Assembly (NCBI RefSeq): GCF_006874475.1
Contig: NZ_VIRM01000031.1
Coordinates: 42,594-106,593, forward strand
From: Microbispora hainanensis
GTDB lineage: Bacteria; Actinomycetota; Actinomycetes; Streptosporangiales; Streptosporangiaceae
DNA length: 64,000 nt
Direction: 5' to 3'
Of the stretch, positions 8,260 to 16,558 are shown one piece after another. Position 1 is the stretch's first letter; every line of letters starts with the position of its first letter. The notes beneath the pieces are model-generated. The model made no database searches. It was not told the DNA's origin and saw nothing but the letters and a program-made list of their open reading frames with translations. The translations under genes were made by a program, and so were the position numbers.

Positions 8260-9119
8260 CGGCCAAGAGCACCCCGGCAGGGGGGACCGCCGTGGTCAGG
8301 GCGTTCTTCTGGCTGCCGCGCTCCGCGCGGGCCGGCGCGCTCATCCTCGTGGTGCTGGTGATCGTCACCCTCCTCGCGCCCTTGATCGCCCCGCACGATC
8401 CCAACGCCATCGACCCCACACACGTGCTCGCCGCGCCTGACCTGGGGCATCCCTTCGGAGCCGACGCACTCGGCCGGGACGTGTTCAGCCGCACGGTGTA
8501 CGCCTTGCGGACCAGCCTGGCGATCGTCTTCGCGTCCGTGGCCGTCGCCTCCCTCGCGGCCCTCCCCCTGGGGACGGCCGCCGGCTACTTCGGCGGATGG
8601 GTCGACCAGGTCATCTCGCGCCCGCTGGACATGCTTCTCGTCCTTCCCGCGCTCCTCCTCGCGATCACCCTCATCGCCATCGTGGGGCCCGGGAGCATCG
8701 TGGCGGCGCTGGCCATCGCGCTGATCTACCTGCCGATTCTGGCACGGGTGCAGCGTGCGGCGTCTCTCGTGGTCGCGCATGCGGGTTTCGTCGAAGGCGG
8801 CCGGGCCCGCGGCTGGTCGTCGCTCGCCGTGCTGCGGCGCCACGTCGTGCCGAACGCGCTGGGCCCACTGCTCGTGCAGGCGGCGATCCTGGCGGGGTTC
8901 GCGGTCCAGATCGAGGCTTCGCTGAGCTTCCTCGGCCTTGGCACACAGCCGCCGACCCCGTCGCTCGGGCTCATGCTCTCCGAAGGCCGCGACGTGCTCA
9001 CGCAGGCGCCCTGGGTCGAGATCTTCCCCGGACTGGCCATCGCCGTCATCGTCCTCGCCTTCAATCTGCTCGGTGACGGGCTGCGTCACCGCCTCGACCC
9101 GCAGGGGATGGCCTCGTGA
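8256..9119 (+). CDS. dppC: Dipeptide/oligopeptide ABC importer permease, DppC type
   Basis: Second permease, 287 residues. The N-terminal helix is followed by the family signature HPFGADALGRDVFSRTVYALR, then the BPD_transp_1 core and the EAA loop (VEGGRARGWSSLAVLRRHVVPNALGP). It forms the transmembrane heterodimer with the upstream DppB-type subunit. Both ends overlap neighbouring genes by four bases (ATGA before, GTGA after), so the importer is made in fixed proportion. Confidence 0.92.
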   Translation: MTAKSTPAGGTAVVRAFFWLPRSARAGALILVVLVIVTLLAPLIAPHDPNAIDPTHVLAAPDLGHPFGADALGRDVFSRTVYALRTSLAIVFASVAVASLAALPLGTAAGYFGGWVDQVISRPLDMLLVLPALLLAITLIAIVGPGSIVAALAIALIYLPILARVQRAASLVVAHAGFVEGGRARGWSSLAVLRRHVVPNALGPLLVQAAILAGFAVQIEASLSFLGLGTQPPTPSLGLMLSEGRDVLTQAPWVEIFPGLAIAVIVLAFNLLGDGLRHRLDPQGMAS

Positions 9120-10108
9120 ACCGCACCATGCTTCAGATCAACGACGTGCGGGTGCGCATCCCGGTGGCGGGAGGTCGCTGGGTGGAGGCCGTGGACGGGG
9201 TCACGCTGGCCGTCGGCTCCGGTGAGATCGTCGGCCTGGTCGGAGAGTCGGGCTGCGGGAAGTCCACACTCGGCGGAGCCGTCATGGGCCTGCTGCCCGG
9301 CGGGGCACAACTGTCCGGCCAGGTGCTGCTGGACGGCCGGGATCTTGGGGGTCTCACCGCCGAGGAGTATCGCCGGGTACGCGGCAACGACATCGCCCTG
9401 GTCAGCCAGGACCCCTCGGCCAGTCTCGACCCGACGTTCGCGGTGGGTGCCCAGGTCGCCGAGGCCATCCGCAACCACCGCGACATCGGCCGGCGCGAGG
9501 CGCGCGAGCGGGCCGTCGAGTTGCTACGCGCCGTGGGCATCCCGGATCCCGGCGCCAGATACTCCGACCCGCCCCACCGGTTCTCCGGCGGCATGAAGCA
9601 GCGCGTGGTGATCGCCGCGGCCCTCGCCAACGATCCCTCGGTGCTCATCGCCGATGAACCGACCACCGCCCTTGACGTGACCATCCAGGCCCAGATCCTG
9701 CACCTGCTACGCGACCTCACCGTCCGCACGGGCACCGGGGTGCTGATGATCACGCACGACCTCGGCGTCGTCGCCCAGGTCTGCGACCGCATCGCCGTGA
9801 TGTATGCCGGACAGGTCGTGGAGCAGGGGACGGTCCGCGACGTCTTCGCCGACCCGCTGCATCCGTACACCCGGGCGCTGCTCGACTCGCAGCCGGCCGC
9901 CCACCACCGATCCGGAGATCTTCCCGTCATCCTCGGCCAGGTGCCCGATCTCACTGATCCGCCCGCCGGTTGCCGGTTCGCGGCGCGGTGCGCCCGGGTC
10001 CACGACCGCTGCACCACGGCTCCGCCGGTGGTGGAGACGCGGGGCGGGGGCCGAGTCGCCTGCTGGCTGCACGACGCTCTCCCACCTGTGGCCCAGGAGG
10101 TCTCATGA
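9116..10108 (+). CDS. dppD: Dipeptide/oligopeptide ABC importer ATPase, DppD type
   Basis: Cytoplasmic ATPase of 330 residues. Walker A is GESGCGKST (43-51), the ABC signature is in FSGGMKQRVVIA, Walker B is VLIADEPTTALDVT, and the H-loop is MITHDLGVV. The C-terminal oligopeptide-transporter extension has the Cys-containing PPAGCRFAARCARVHDRC motif, which in relatives can bind an iron-sulfur cluster. Start is GTG 9116 within the previous stop codon. It works as a heterodimer with the next ATPase. Confidence 0.93.
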   Translation: MNRTMLQINDVRVRIPVAGGRWVEAVDGVTLAVGSGEIVGLVGESGCGKSTLGGAVMGLLPGGAQLSGQVLLDGRDLGGLTAEEYRRVRGNDIALVSQDPSASLDPTFAVGAQVAEAIRNHRDIGRREARERAVELLRAVGIPDPGARYSDPPHRFSGGMKQRVVIAAALANDPSVLIADEPTTALDVTIQAQILHLLRDLTVRTGTGVLMITHDLGVVAQVCDRIAVMYAGQVVEQGTVRDVFADPLHPYTRALLDSQPAAHHRSGDLPVILGQVPDLTDPPAGCRFAARCARVHDRCTTAPPVVETRGGGRVACWLHDALPPVAQEVS

Positions 10109-11097
10109 CCGCACTACTCGACGTACGCGGACTCGTCGTCACCTTCCCCGCCCCCGGGTCGGGGCTGCGGCGCAAACGCGTGCACGCGTTGTCCGGCGTC
10201 GACCTGTCCCTGCAGCGCGGCCACACCCACGGGCTGGTCGGCGAGTCGGGCAGCGGGAAGAGCACGCTGGCCCGCTGTGTTCTCGGGCTGCAGCGGCCGG
10301 ACGACGGCTCCGTGGTCTTCGACGGCACGGAGATCGTCGGATTGCGGGGCAGCGCGCTTCGCGACATCCGCCGGCGCATCCAGCCGGTCTTCCAGGATCC
10401 GCTCGGCAGCCTGGACCCCCGGTGGACGGTCGGCCGCAGCGTGCGCGAGTCGCTGGACGCCTTCGGCGTCGGGTCGCCGGCGGATCGGGAGCGCCGGGTC
10501 CGCGAACTACTCGACCTGGTGGGGTTGTCGCCCGACCACGCGGACCGGCATCCCGTGCAACTGTCCGGCGGCCAGCGGCAGCGGGTGGGGATCGCCGCGG
10601 CGCTGGCCAGCGGCCCTGACCTCATCGTGGCCGACGAACCGGTCAGTGCCCTCGACGTCAGCGTGCAGGCGCAGATCCTCAATCTGATGGCGCGGCTGCA
10701 GCGCGACCTCGGGGTGGCCTTCCTGTTCGTCAGCCACGACCTCAGCGTCGTCGAGCACGTCAGCAGTGAAGTCAGCGTGATGTATCTCGGGAAGATCGTG
10801 GAGACCGCGGATCGGGCCGACCTGTTCGCCGACCCGGTGCACCCGTACACCCGGGCGCTGCTGGACGCCGTCCCGATTCCCGAGCCGGACGCGCGGCTCG
10901 TCCACGTCCCGCTGTCCGGCGACATTCCCAGCCCGATCGACCCGCCGTCGGGGTGCCGGTTTCATCCCCGCTGCCCGCTAAGGGTGGACTCGTGCTCGCG
11001 GGAACATCCCGTCCTCACGCCCGTCGGGACACTCGACAGCGCCGGCCACACCCCCCACCGCGTCGCCTGCCCCGTCGTGCTGCCGGCCCGGCCGTAG
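10105..11097 (+). CDS. dppF: Dipeptide/oligopeptide ABC importer ATPase, DppF type
   Basis: Second ATPase, 330 residues. I place the start at ATG 10105, which overlaps the DppD stop (ATGA) and follows AGGAGG; a longer upstream frame is only the previous gene read out of frame. Walker A is GESGSGKST (46-54), the signature LSGGQRQRVGIA, Walker B LIVADEPVSALDVS, and the H-loop FVSHDLSVVEHV. The C-terminal extension has PPSGCRFHPRCPLRVDSC. The core of the importer is complete in this operon, with the binding protein two genes further on. Confidence 0.93.
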   Translation: MTALLDVRGLVVTFPAPGSGLRRKRVHALSGVDLSLQRGHTHGLVGESGSGKSTLARCVLGLQRPDDGSVVFDGTEIVGLRGSALRDIRRRIQPVFQDPLGSLDPRWTVGRSVRESLDAFGVGSPADRERRVRELLDLVGLSPDHADRHPVQLSGGQRQRVGIAAALASGPDLIVADEPVSALDVSVQAQILNLMARLQRDLGVAFLFVSHDLSVVEHVSSEVSVMYLGKIVETADRADLFADPVHPYTRALLDAVPIPEPDARLVHVPLSGDIPSPIDPPSGCRFHPRCPLRVDSCSREHPVLTPVGTLDSAGHTPHRVACPVVLPARP

Positions 11098-11137
11098 CAC
11101 GATCCGACTCCACTGAAGAACCGATTTCGGAGGTCCC

Positions 11138-11938
11138 GTGTCAACCGCTTTCGTCAACGGCATCACGATCAACTACCAGCTCGAAGGCGAGGGGCCCGAA
11201 ACGGTCGTCCTCGTCAACGGCCTCGCCGACGACCTGGAGACCTGGGAAGCCCAGGTGCCCGCGCTGCTGGACGCGGGGCTGCGGGTCCTGCGCTTCGACA
11301 ACCGTGGCATCGGCGCGTCGGACAAGCCGGCAGGGCCGTACACGTCCCGCCTGCTCGCCGATGACGCCAAGGCGCTCGTCGACCACCTGGGGCTGACCGG
11401 CTTCCACCTGGTGGGCGTCTCCATGGGCGGCATGATCGTCCAGGAGTACGCCCTGGCCTACCCCGGCGATGTGAAGTCCCTGACGCTCGCCTGCACCTAT
11501 GCCGCGCCTGGGCCGTTCTGCTCCCGCATGTTCGCACTGTGGGCCGACATGGCCAGGGAGATGGGAGTCCCCACGGTGATGCGGGACGTCGGGCTGTGGG
11601 CCTTCACGGTGCCGTTCTTCGAGGAGCGGCCGGAGGAGGCGGCGGAGTTCGACGCCGCCATGGCGGGGTTGGCCATGCCCGTCGAGGCGTACCTGTCCCA
11701 GCTCAACGTCATCCAGACCCACGACACCACCGAGCGGCTGGCGCAGCTCACCGCTCCGACGCTCGTGCTCGCGGGCGAGGAGGACATCCTCATCCCGGTC
11801 CGGCTCTCGCGGCGTCTGCACGAAGCCGTGCCCGGGTCGCGATGGGCCACGGTTCCGGGCGGCCATGCCTGCCTGTGGGAGACCCCCGAGCCGTTCAACA
11901 CCACCCTTATCGACTTCGTCCGCGCCCACTCCGGCTGA
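11138..11938 (+). CDS. Alpha/beta hydrolase, enol-lactonase/esterase-like
   Basis: Serine hydrolase of 266 residues starting at GTG 11138 behind GGAGGT. The nucleophile is Ser95 in GVSMGG, FDNRGIGASDKP (53-64) is the classic motif after strand 4, the acid is the Asp of AGEEDILIP, and the His is in VPGGHACLWETP. It resembles 3-oxoadipate enol-lactonases and related hydrolases, but that subfamily name is not certain. It sits between the importer ATPase and its binding protein, so it likely acts on the imported compound together with the M20 enzyme. Confidence 0.85.
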   Translation: MSTAFVNGITINYQLEGEGPETVVLVNGLADDLETWEAQVPALLDAGLRVLRFDNRGIGASDKPAGPYTSRLLADDAKALVDHLGLTGFHLVGVSMGGMIVQEYALAYPGDVKSLTLACTYAAPGPFCSRMFALWADMAREMGVPTVMRDVGLWAFTVPFFEERPEEAAEFDAAMAGLAMPVEAYLSQLNVIQTHDTTERLAQLTAPTLVLAGEEDILIPVRLSRRLHEAVPGSRWATVPGGHACLWETPEPFNTTLIDFVRAHSG

Positions 11939-11951
11939 CTAGGGGATTGTC

Positions 11952-13550
11952 ATGATGTTCAACTCCGGCCCTGACCTGTCGCGGCGCTCGTTCCTGCGGC
12001 GCGCCGGCCTCCTCGGGTTCAGCGTGGTCGGCGTCGGCGCGGCCGGCTCGCTGCTGTCGGCCTGCGGTCCCACCACCTCCTCGGTCGCCGGGGGCGGAGC
12101 CGCCGCCGCGCTGAAGGCGGGCGGCGTCCTCAAGGCCGCCCTCACCGGCGAGCCGGACAGCCTCGACCCCGCCGTGTCGTCGGTCTACACCGGCGCCCAG
12201 GTTTACGACGGCATCTTCAGCAAGCTCGTCGACCTCGCGCCCGACGGGTCCGTCATCCCGCGGCTGGCCACCAAGTGGACCGCCCAGGACGACAAGACGT
12301 GGGCCTTCGACCTGGTCGACAACGCCTACTTCCACAACGGTGAGAAGTTCGGCGCGACCGACGTGAAGTACACCTTCGAGCGGATCCTCGATCCGAAGAC
12401 CGCGAGCGCGTACGCCCCGCTGTACACGCCGATCGACTCGATCGAGGTCGTCTCCCCCACGAAGGTGGTCTTCCATCTGAAGTCGTCGTTCGGGCCGTTC
12501 CTGACGAACCTGGCCAACAACGGCGAGATCGTCAACCAGAAGGCGATCGAGTCGAAGGACCCGGCCCGCAACCCGGTCGGCACCGGACCGTTCCAGTTCG
12601 TCGAGTGGGTCCAGGGCGACCACATCACGCTGAAGAAGTGGGACAAGTACTTCCGCTCCGGTCGTCCGTACCTCGACGAGATCGACTTCCGGTTCCTGCT
12701 GGTGGACCAGAGCCGCGTCGACGCCCTGTCGGCCGGGGAGATCAACTGGGCCGACGCCGTTCCGCTGCAGCAGCTGCCCACCCTGAGCAAGGACCCGCGC
12801 TTCACCTACAAGACCAGCCCCGTGGCCGGCATCCCGGACTTCCTCGCCATGAACGTCGCCAAGGCGCCGTTCGACAAGAAGGAGGTGCGCCAGGCCATCG
12901 CCTGGGCCATCGACCGCAAGGTGATCAAGGACATCGCCTACTTCGGGTCGGGTGAGGCCGGCGTGCAGGAGGTGCCCAGCGGCTCTCCGTGGTACGACGG
13001 CGTCGACCCGTTCGCCGCCGGGCCCAACCTCGACAAGGCCAAACAGCTCCTCGCCGCCGCCGGATACCCCAACGGGCTGACGATCCGCTACCTCGGTCTG
13101 CCGCAGTATCCGGAGCTGCTGAAGACCGGCGAGATCGTCGCCGAGGCGCTGAAGAAGATCGGTATCACGATGCAGATCGAGCAGGTCGACGTGTCCGTGT
13201 GGTTCGACAGGTATTCCAAGGGCGACTACGAGATGACCAGCGCCTACCAGGAGCGCACCATCGACCCGGACAACTTCTACTCCCTGGTCGTGAAGACGGG
13301 AGGCTCCATCAACGCGATGAAGTACTCCAACCCGGACGTCGACAAGCTCATCGACCGGGCCGCGTCGTCCACCGACACGGCCGAGCGGAAGAAGCTCTAC
13401 ACCCAGATCCGCGCGATCGTCCAGGACGACTGCCCGCTGATCTTCACGCATTACGAGACCCTCAACTACCTCATGCAGAAGAACGTGAGCGGCTCCACCG
13501 TGAACCCCACGCTGGAGCTCAACCTGGAGGACGTCGCCTTCACCGGATGA
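11952..13550 (+). CDS. ABC importer substrate-binding lipoprotein, family 5 (DppA/OppA type)
   Basis: Periphery-anchored receptor of 532 residues for the importer encoded just upstream. The N-terminus has a Tat-like twin arginine (SRRSFLRR, 10-17), a hydrophobic stretch and the lipobox LLSAC with Cys38, so it is probably exported folded and lipidated. The mature part shows the family 5 landmarks, including LTGEPDSLDPAVSS at the mature start, PVGTGPFQFVEW and VRQAIAWAIDRK. Unusually, the receptor gene is last in the operon rather than first. Nothing in the sequence fixes the ligand. Confidence 0.92.
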   Translation: MMFNSGPDLSRRSFLRRAGLLGFSVVGVGAAGSLLSACGPTTSSVAGGGAAAALKAGGVLKAALTGEPDSLDPAVSSVYTGAQVYDGIFSKLVDLAPDGSVIPRLATKWTAQDDKTWAFDLVDNAYFHNGEKFGATDVKYTFERILDPKTASAYAPLYTPIDSIEVVSPTKVVFHLKSSFGPFLTNLANNGEIVNQKAIESKDPARNPVGTGPFQFVEWVQGDHITLKKWDKYFRSGRPYLDEIDFRFLLVDQSRVDALSAGEINWADAVPLQQLPTLSKDPRFTYKTSPVAGIPDFLAMNVAKAPFDKKEVRQAIAWAIDRKVIKDIAYFGSGEAGVQEVPSGSPWYDGVDPFAAGPNLDKAKQLLAAAGYPNGLTIRYLGLPQYPELLKTGEIVAEALKKIGITMQIEQVDVSVWFDRYSKGDYEMTSAYQERTIDPDNFYSLVVKTGGSINAMKYSNPDVDKLIDRAASSTDTAERKKLYTQIRAIVQDDCPLIFTHYETLNYLMQKNVSGSTVNPTLELNLEDVAFTG

Positions 13551-13599
13551 CGTGCGCCCCGATGCGGGCATGCCCCGCAATCGGTGGTGGCACTGAATG

Positions 13600-14000
13600 A
13601 TCTGCAGCGCAGCGGATGCGCTGGGGTAGGAGGTCGAACCCGGCCCGGCCCCGCATCTGCCGCATGATTCTCTTCGTTCGCATGTCGACGCCTTCGGCCC
13701 GCCCGTCGTGATGACCTTGGCATCGTTTCCGCAGCCGGGGACGGGAGTTCGGCGAAGGCACGGATCACCCGGGCGAGCTCGGCCGGCTCAGGGCACGACC
13801 CACCCACGAGTTCCTGCGACAACGCGGCGCCGGCCTCGCGCAGCCTGCCGGTGCGGGCGTAGCGGTGCTCAGGGACAGGTTGAGACGACGGGCGCATGGA
13901 TCAGTTCGGGGGACGATTTTCAACGCCTGCCGGAGCGCGTCCGCCTCCGCAGGGGTCAGCTCGGCGAGGAAGTGCCCGAACGCCGCGCCTGGTTGTTGCT
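13600..14000 (-). pseudogene. Degenerate ISL3-family transposase
   Basis: Three reading-frame scraps in transposase order lie on the minus strand. A helix-turn-helix-like piece (RRLNLSLST, then shifted to YARTGRLREAG) is followed by a mid-protein piece (CPEPAELARVIRAFAEL). Last comes the conserved C-terminus at about 13617-13704 (GRAEGVDMRTKRIMRQMRGR then AGFDLL). Frameshifts and a large internal deletion separate them, so it cannot be active. The rest of the 13551-14134 gap holds no gene. The match to ISL3 is from remembered family motifs. Confidence 0.65.
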
Positions 14001-14134
14001 CATGGCCAGCGCTCCGCGCATCAAACGAGCCGTGTACGCCTCGCGCGAGGCCACAGCCTCATGACTGCAGGCGCGGCCCTCCAGGCGACGGCGCAGCCAG
14101 CCCTTGCCGAACTCGCGTACGCCATACGTGCAGG

Positions 14135-14151
14135 ATACCCGTAGCGGGTAT
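14135..14151. promoter_or_regulatory. Candidate CsoR/RicR-type operator
   Basis: ATACCC, five bases, GGGTAT form a perfect inverted repeat 49 bases before the DUF4396 start. Copper- and persulfide-sensing CsoR-family repressors bind GC-rich sites flanked by TACC/GGTA in this style (family knowledge). No csoR gene lies in the window, so the repressor would act from elsewhere. Confidence 0.45.
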
Positions 14152-14199
14152 TAGTTTCGGACGATTAGGCGAGGTCCACCTACATGTGTCGGAGTCGTC

Positions 14200-14736
14200 A
14201 TGAGCGAGCACCACCACCACAACCAGATGGAGCACGAGCATGGGGAGCACCCGGCGACCATGGACAATTCACCCCATTCGCATCACGGCGCCGGAACGAA
14301 GGCATCCTGGCGGACGGCCGCGTCCGCGACGCTGCACTGCCTGACCGGGTGCGCCATCGGCGAAGTGCTGGGCCTGGTGATCTCCACCGCGCTCGGCTGG
14401 ACCACCGGCCCGTCCGTCGCCTTGGCCGTCGTGCTCGCCTTCTTCTTCGGCTATCTGCTGACCCTGCTCCCCCTCCGAAAGGCCGGAGTGGGCTGGGGCA
14501 GCGCGATCAAGCTGGCGCTGGCAGCGGATACCGTGTCCATCATCGTCATGGAGATCGTGGACAACGGCGTCATGATCGCCATCCCAGGCGCCATGGCCGC
14601 CACTTTGACGTCCGGGCTGTTCTGGGGCAGCCTGGCGCTCTCCCTGCTCGTCGCCTTCGTGGTCACCACGCCGATCAACAAGTGGATAATCGGCAGGGGC
14701 AAGGGACACGCGGTTGTCCACGCCTATCACCACTGA
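14200..14736 (+). CDS. DUF4396 membrane protein with histidine-rich N-terminus
   Basis: Protein of 178 residues. The first 31 residues hold a run of four His and several more His and Met (motifs EHHHHNQMEHEHGEH and HSHH), a soft-metal-binding look. Four hydrophobic helices follow, including the family-typical HCLTGCAIGEVLGLVI. ATG 14200 follows GGAG at five bases. DUF4396 has no proven function known to me. The His-rich tail, the CsoR-like palindrome upstream and the Cys-rich exported peptide downstream together suggest a role in copper or other metal handling. This is inference. Confidence 0.8.
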   Translation: MSEHHHHNQMEHEHGEHPATMDNSPHSHHGAGTKASWRTAASATLHCLTGCAIGEVLGLVISTALGWTTGPSVALAVVLAFFFGYLLTLLPLRKAGVGWGSAIKLALAADTVSIIVMEIVDNGVMIAIPGAMAATLTSGLFWGSLALSLLVAFVVTTPINKWIIGRGKGHAVVHAYHH

Positions 14737-14841
14737 GCTGCGGCGTGCTCGGCTCATCGCGATACGTCGCACGGAGAAGCTCCGCTACTGGTTTCCGGCG
14801 ACGGCTCCTCTCCCTTCGTTTCCGGGCAGGATGCGACAGAG

Positions 14842-14858
14842 CGCTCCTACTAGGAGCG
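14842..14858. promoter_or_regulatory. Palindrome upstream of the Cys-rich peptide gene
   Basis: CGCTCCTA, one base, TAGGAGCG is a perfect 17-base inverted repeat. It is followed by an unusually AT-rich stretch (14868-14890) in a GC-rich genome. It may be a regulator site for the peptide at 15014 or a terminator for the DUF4396 gene. No convincing -35/-10 pair was found. Confidence 0.35.
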
Positions 14859-15013
14859 ATAGTCGGTTCAATTGATTACTAAATAGCCAGAATGTCCGTT
14901 TGTGGATTTCGGGAGAGGTAATCACTAAGTCGTCTGGGGTGGTCACTTCACGTTTACGACGTGGCATTTCCATGCGCATCTGATTCCCGATAATCCATCA
15001 AGGAGACAATGAG

Positions 15014-15178
15014 ATGCTTGCACTCCGTAACACGATCGCCGGTATCGCGGCCGGCACCGCTCTGGCCGGCAGTGCCCTCTGCCTGGGAGCTCCCGCCTAT
15101 GCCGATCCTGCCGGCGCCATGACCGCAGACAGCGCCGGAAGCTGTCAGTGCGCCGACTGCTGCTGCGACGGTTGCTAG
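15014..15178 (+). CDS. Exported cysteine-rich small peptide (54 residues), metallothionein-like tail
   Basis: A gene too short for usual ORF cut-offs. ATG 15014 follows AGGAGA at seven bases. Residues 1-30 form a signal peptide: Arg5, a hydrophobic core from 8 to 26, and the cleavage motif AYA before Asp31. The mature part is about 24 residues and ends SCQCADCCCDGC, with Cys at 44, 46, 49, 50, 51 and 54 and nothing after the last Cys. The C-x-C-x2-CCC-x2-C spacing suggests a metal cluster or dense disulfides. I know no named family for it. Neighbours are a His-rich DUF4396 protein upstream and a hairpin terminator downstream. Alternative roles are a toxin-like or modified peptide. Confidence 0.75.
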   Translation: MLALRNTIAGIAAGTALAGSALCLGAPAYADPAGAMTADSAGSCQCADCCCDGC

Positions 15179-15262
15179 TCACAGGACCGACTGGACGCCG
15201 CTGGGCGAGCGTCGGACAGCCCTTGCGAATGAGGGCGAGAGGCCGCGCCGAAGGCGAAGGAC

Positions 15263-15292
15263 GGCTCCGGCGGGCAACGGCTCGCCGGAGCC
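15263..15292 (+). terminator. Hairpin terminator after the Cys-rich peptide
   Basis: GGCTCCGGCG and its perfect complement CGCCGGAGCC flank a 10-base loop, 84 bases after the peptide stop. There is no T-run. Confidence 0.6.
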
Positions 15293-15418
15293 GCACTGCG
15301 ATCCCGTGGATCTCGCCTGGAGGCGACGCGGACGATCGCATCCCGCGTTGAGGCTCTCCGATCCGCACCACATGTATCGCGCCACCGTGGGTACGCCCGG
15401 CTACCGGGGAAGAGCGCA

Positions 15419-16540
15419 ATGGCCATCAGTGATCAGCATGGGCCGGAGATCGTCGTCGGACTCGTGGCGACGCCACCGGACTATCCGGCGCAGGTGGTCG
15501 CGAGGCTCACCGCCGAGCTGGCCGACCGGCTCGCCGAGGCAGTGGACCCGGACGTGCGGTGGACCATCCGGGAAGGCTGGGGTGACATGGCGCCGCGCCG
15601 CCACAGCGGCATCGAGGCGTTACTTGACGATCTTGCCCGCCGGCGCGCCGACGCGTGCTGGGACGTCGCGATCTGCCTGACCGACCTGCCGCTGCACATC
15701 GAGCGGCTGCCGCTGGTGGCGCACACGTCCACCCGGCGCCGCGTCGCGACGGTGTCCTTGCCTGCGCTGGGGCTGCGCCAACTGCGAGCGCTTCGCGCGG
15801 CCGTTCCGGGTCTCGTGGGCCAGCTCCTCACCGACACCTTCCAGGAGCGGGTGCCGCCCGGCCGGGCGGCACCCGGGCTGACCGGCCGGGTCGCCGCCAT
15901 TCACCGGGTGGTCGACGGGGCCGATGCCGGAGAACTGGGCTACGTGGCCTCGCGGCTGATCGGCCGGATTCGGCTGCTGACCGGGATGGTCCGGGCCAAC
16001 CGCCCGGGGCGCGCCCTGCTGGGCCTGTCCAAACTGCTGGTCGGCGCCTTCGGCACGGCCGCGTTCGCACTCACCACCGACACCATCTGGCAGATGGGCG
16101 ATGCGCTCGGCGGACTCCGCCTCACTGTGATCATGCTTCTCGGGCTCACCGCGCTGGTGACCTGGCTGATCGTCGCCCACGACCTGTGGGAGAAACCGGG
16201 CCCGGAGACACCGGCCGAGCTGGCCCGGCTGTTCAACCTGGGCACGGTCCTCACCCTCGTCCTGGCCGCCGTGGTGTCCTATCTGGTGCTGTTCGCCGGA
16301 ACGATACTCGTCGCGGCGCTGCTGATCGACACATCCGCGCTGGAACAGAACCTGCGGCGGCCGGTCGGTTTCACCGACTATCTGACCCTGGCCTGGATCA
16401 TCAGCTCGCTGGCCACCGTCGGCGGCGCGATCGGTTCCGGTCTGGAAGACGAGGAGACGGTGCGGGCCGCCGCTTACGGCTACCATCCCGAGCCTGGCGG
16501 CCGGCGGGACGAGCCTCTCCCCCCGGCCTCCTCGCCCTGA
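15419..16540 (+). CDS. Conserved hypothetical membrane protein
   Basis: A 373-residue protein that I do not recognise by function. Residues 1 to about 180 are soluble, with a strand-like start (EIVVGLVATPP), WDVAICLTDLP and a run of Arg, Asp and Leu. Four hydrophobic helices follow (around GLSKLLVGAFGTAAFAL, VIMLLGLTALVTWLIV, VLTLVLAAVVSYLVLFAG and YLTLAWIISSLATVGG). A short acidic then Pro-rich tail ends it. The PsiE/debranching-enzyme operon on the other strand ends 18 bases away, so the two are convergent. Confidence 0.78.
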   Translation: MAISDQHGPEIVVGLVATPPDYPAQVVARLTAELADRLAEAVDPDVRWTIREGWGDMAPRRHSGIEALLDDLARRRADACWDVAICLTDLPLHIERLPLVAHTSTRRRVATVSLPALGLRQLRALRAAVPGLVGQLLTDTFQERVPPGRAAPGLTGRVAAIHRVVDGADAGELGYVASRLIGRIRLLTGMVRANRPGRALLGLSKLLVGAFGTAAFALTTDTIWQMGDALGGLRLTVIMLLGLTALVTWLIVAHDLWEKPGPETPAELARLFNLGTVLTLVLAAVVSYLVLFAGTILVAALLIDTSALEQNLRRPVGFTDYLTLAWIISSLATVGGAIGSGLEDEETVRAAAYGYHPEPGGRRDEPLPPASSP

Positions 16541-16558
16541 ACAGGACCGGGCTCGGCA

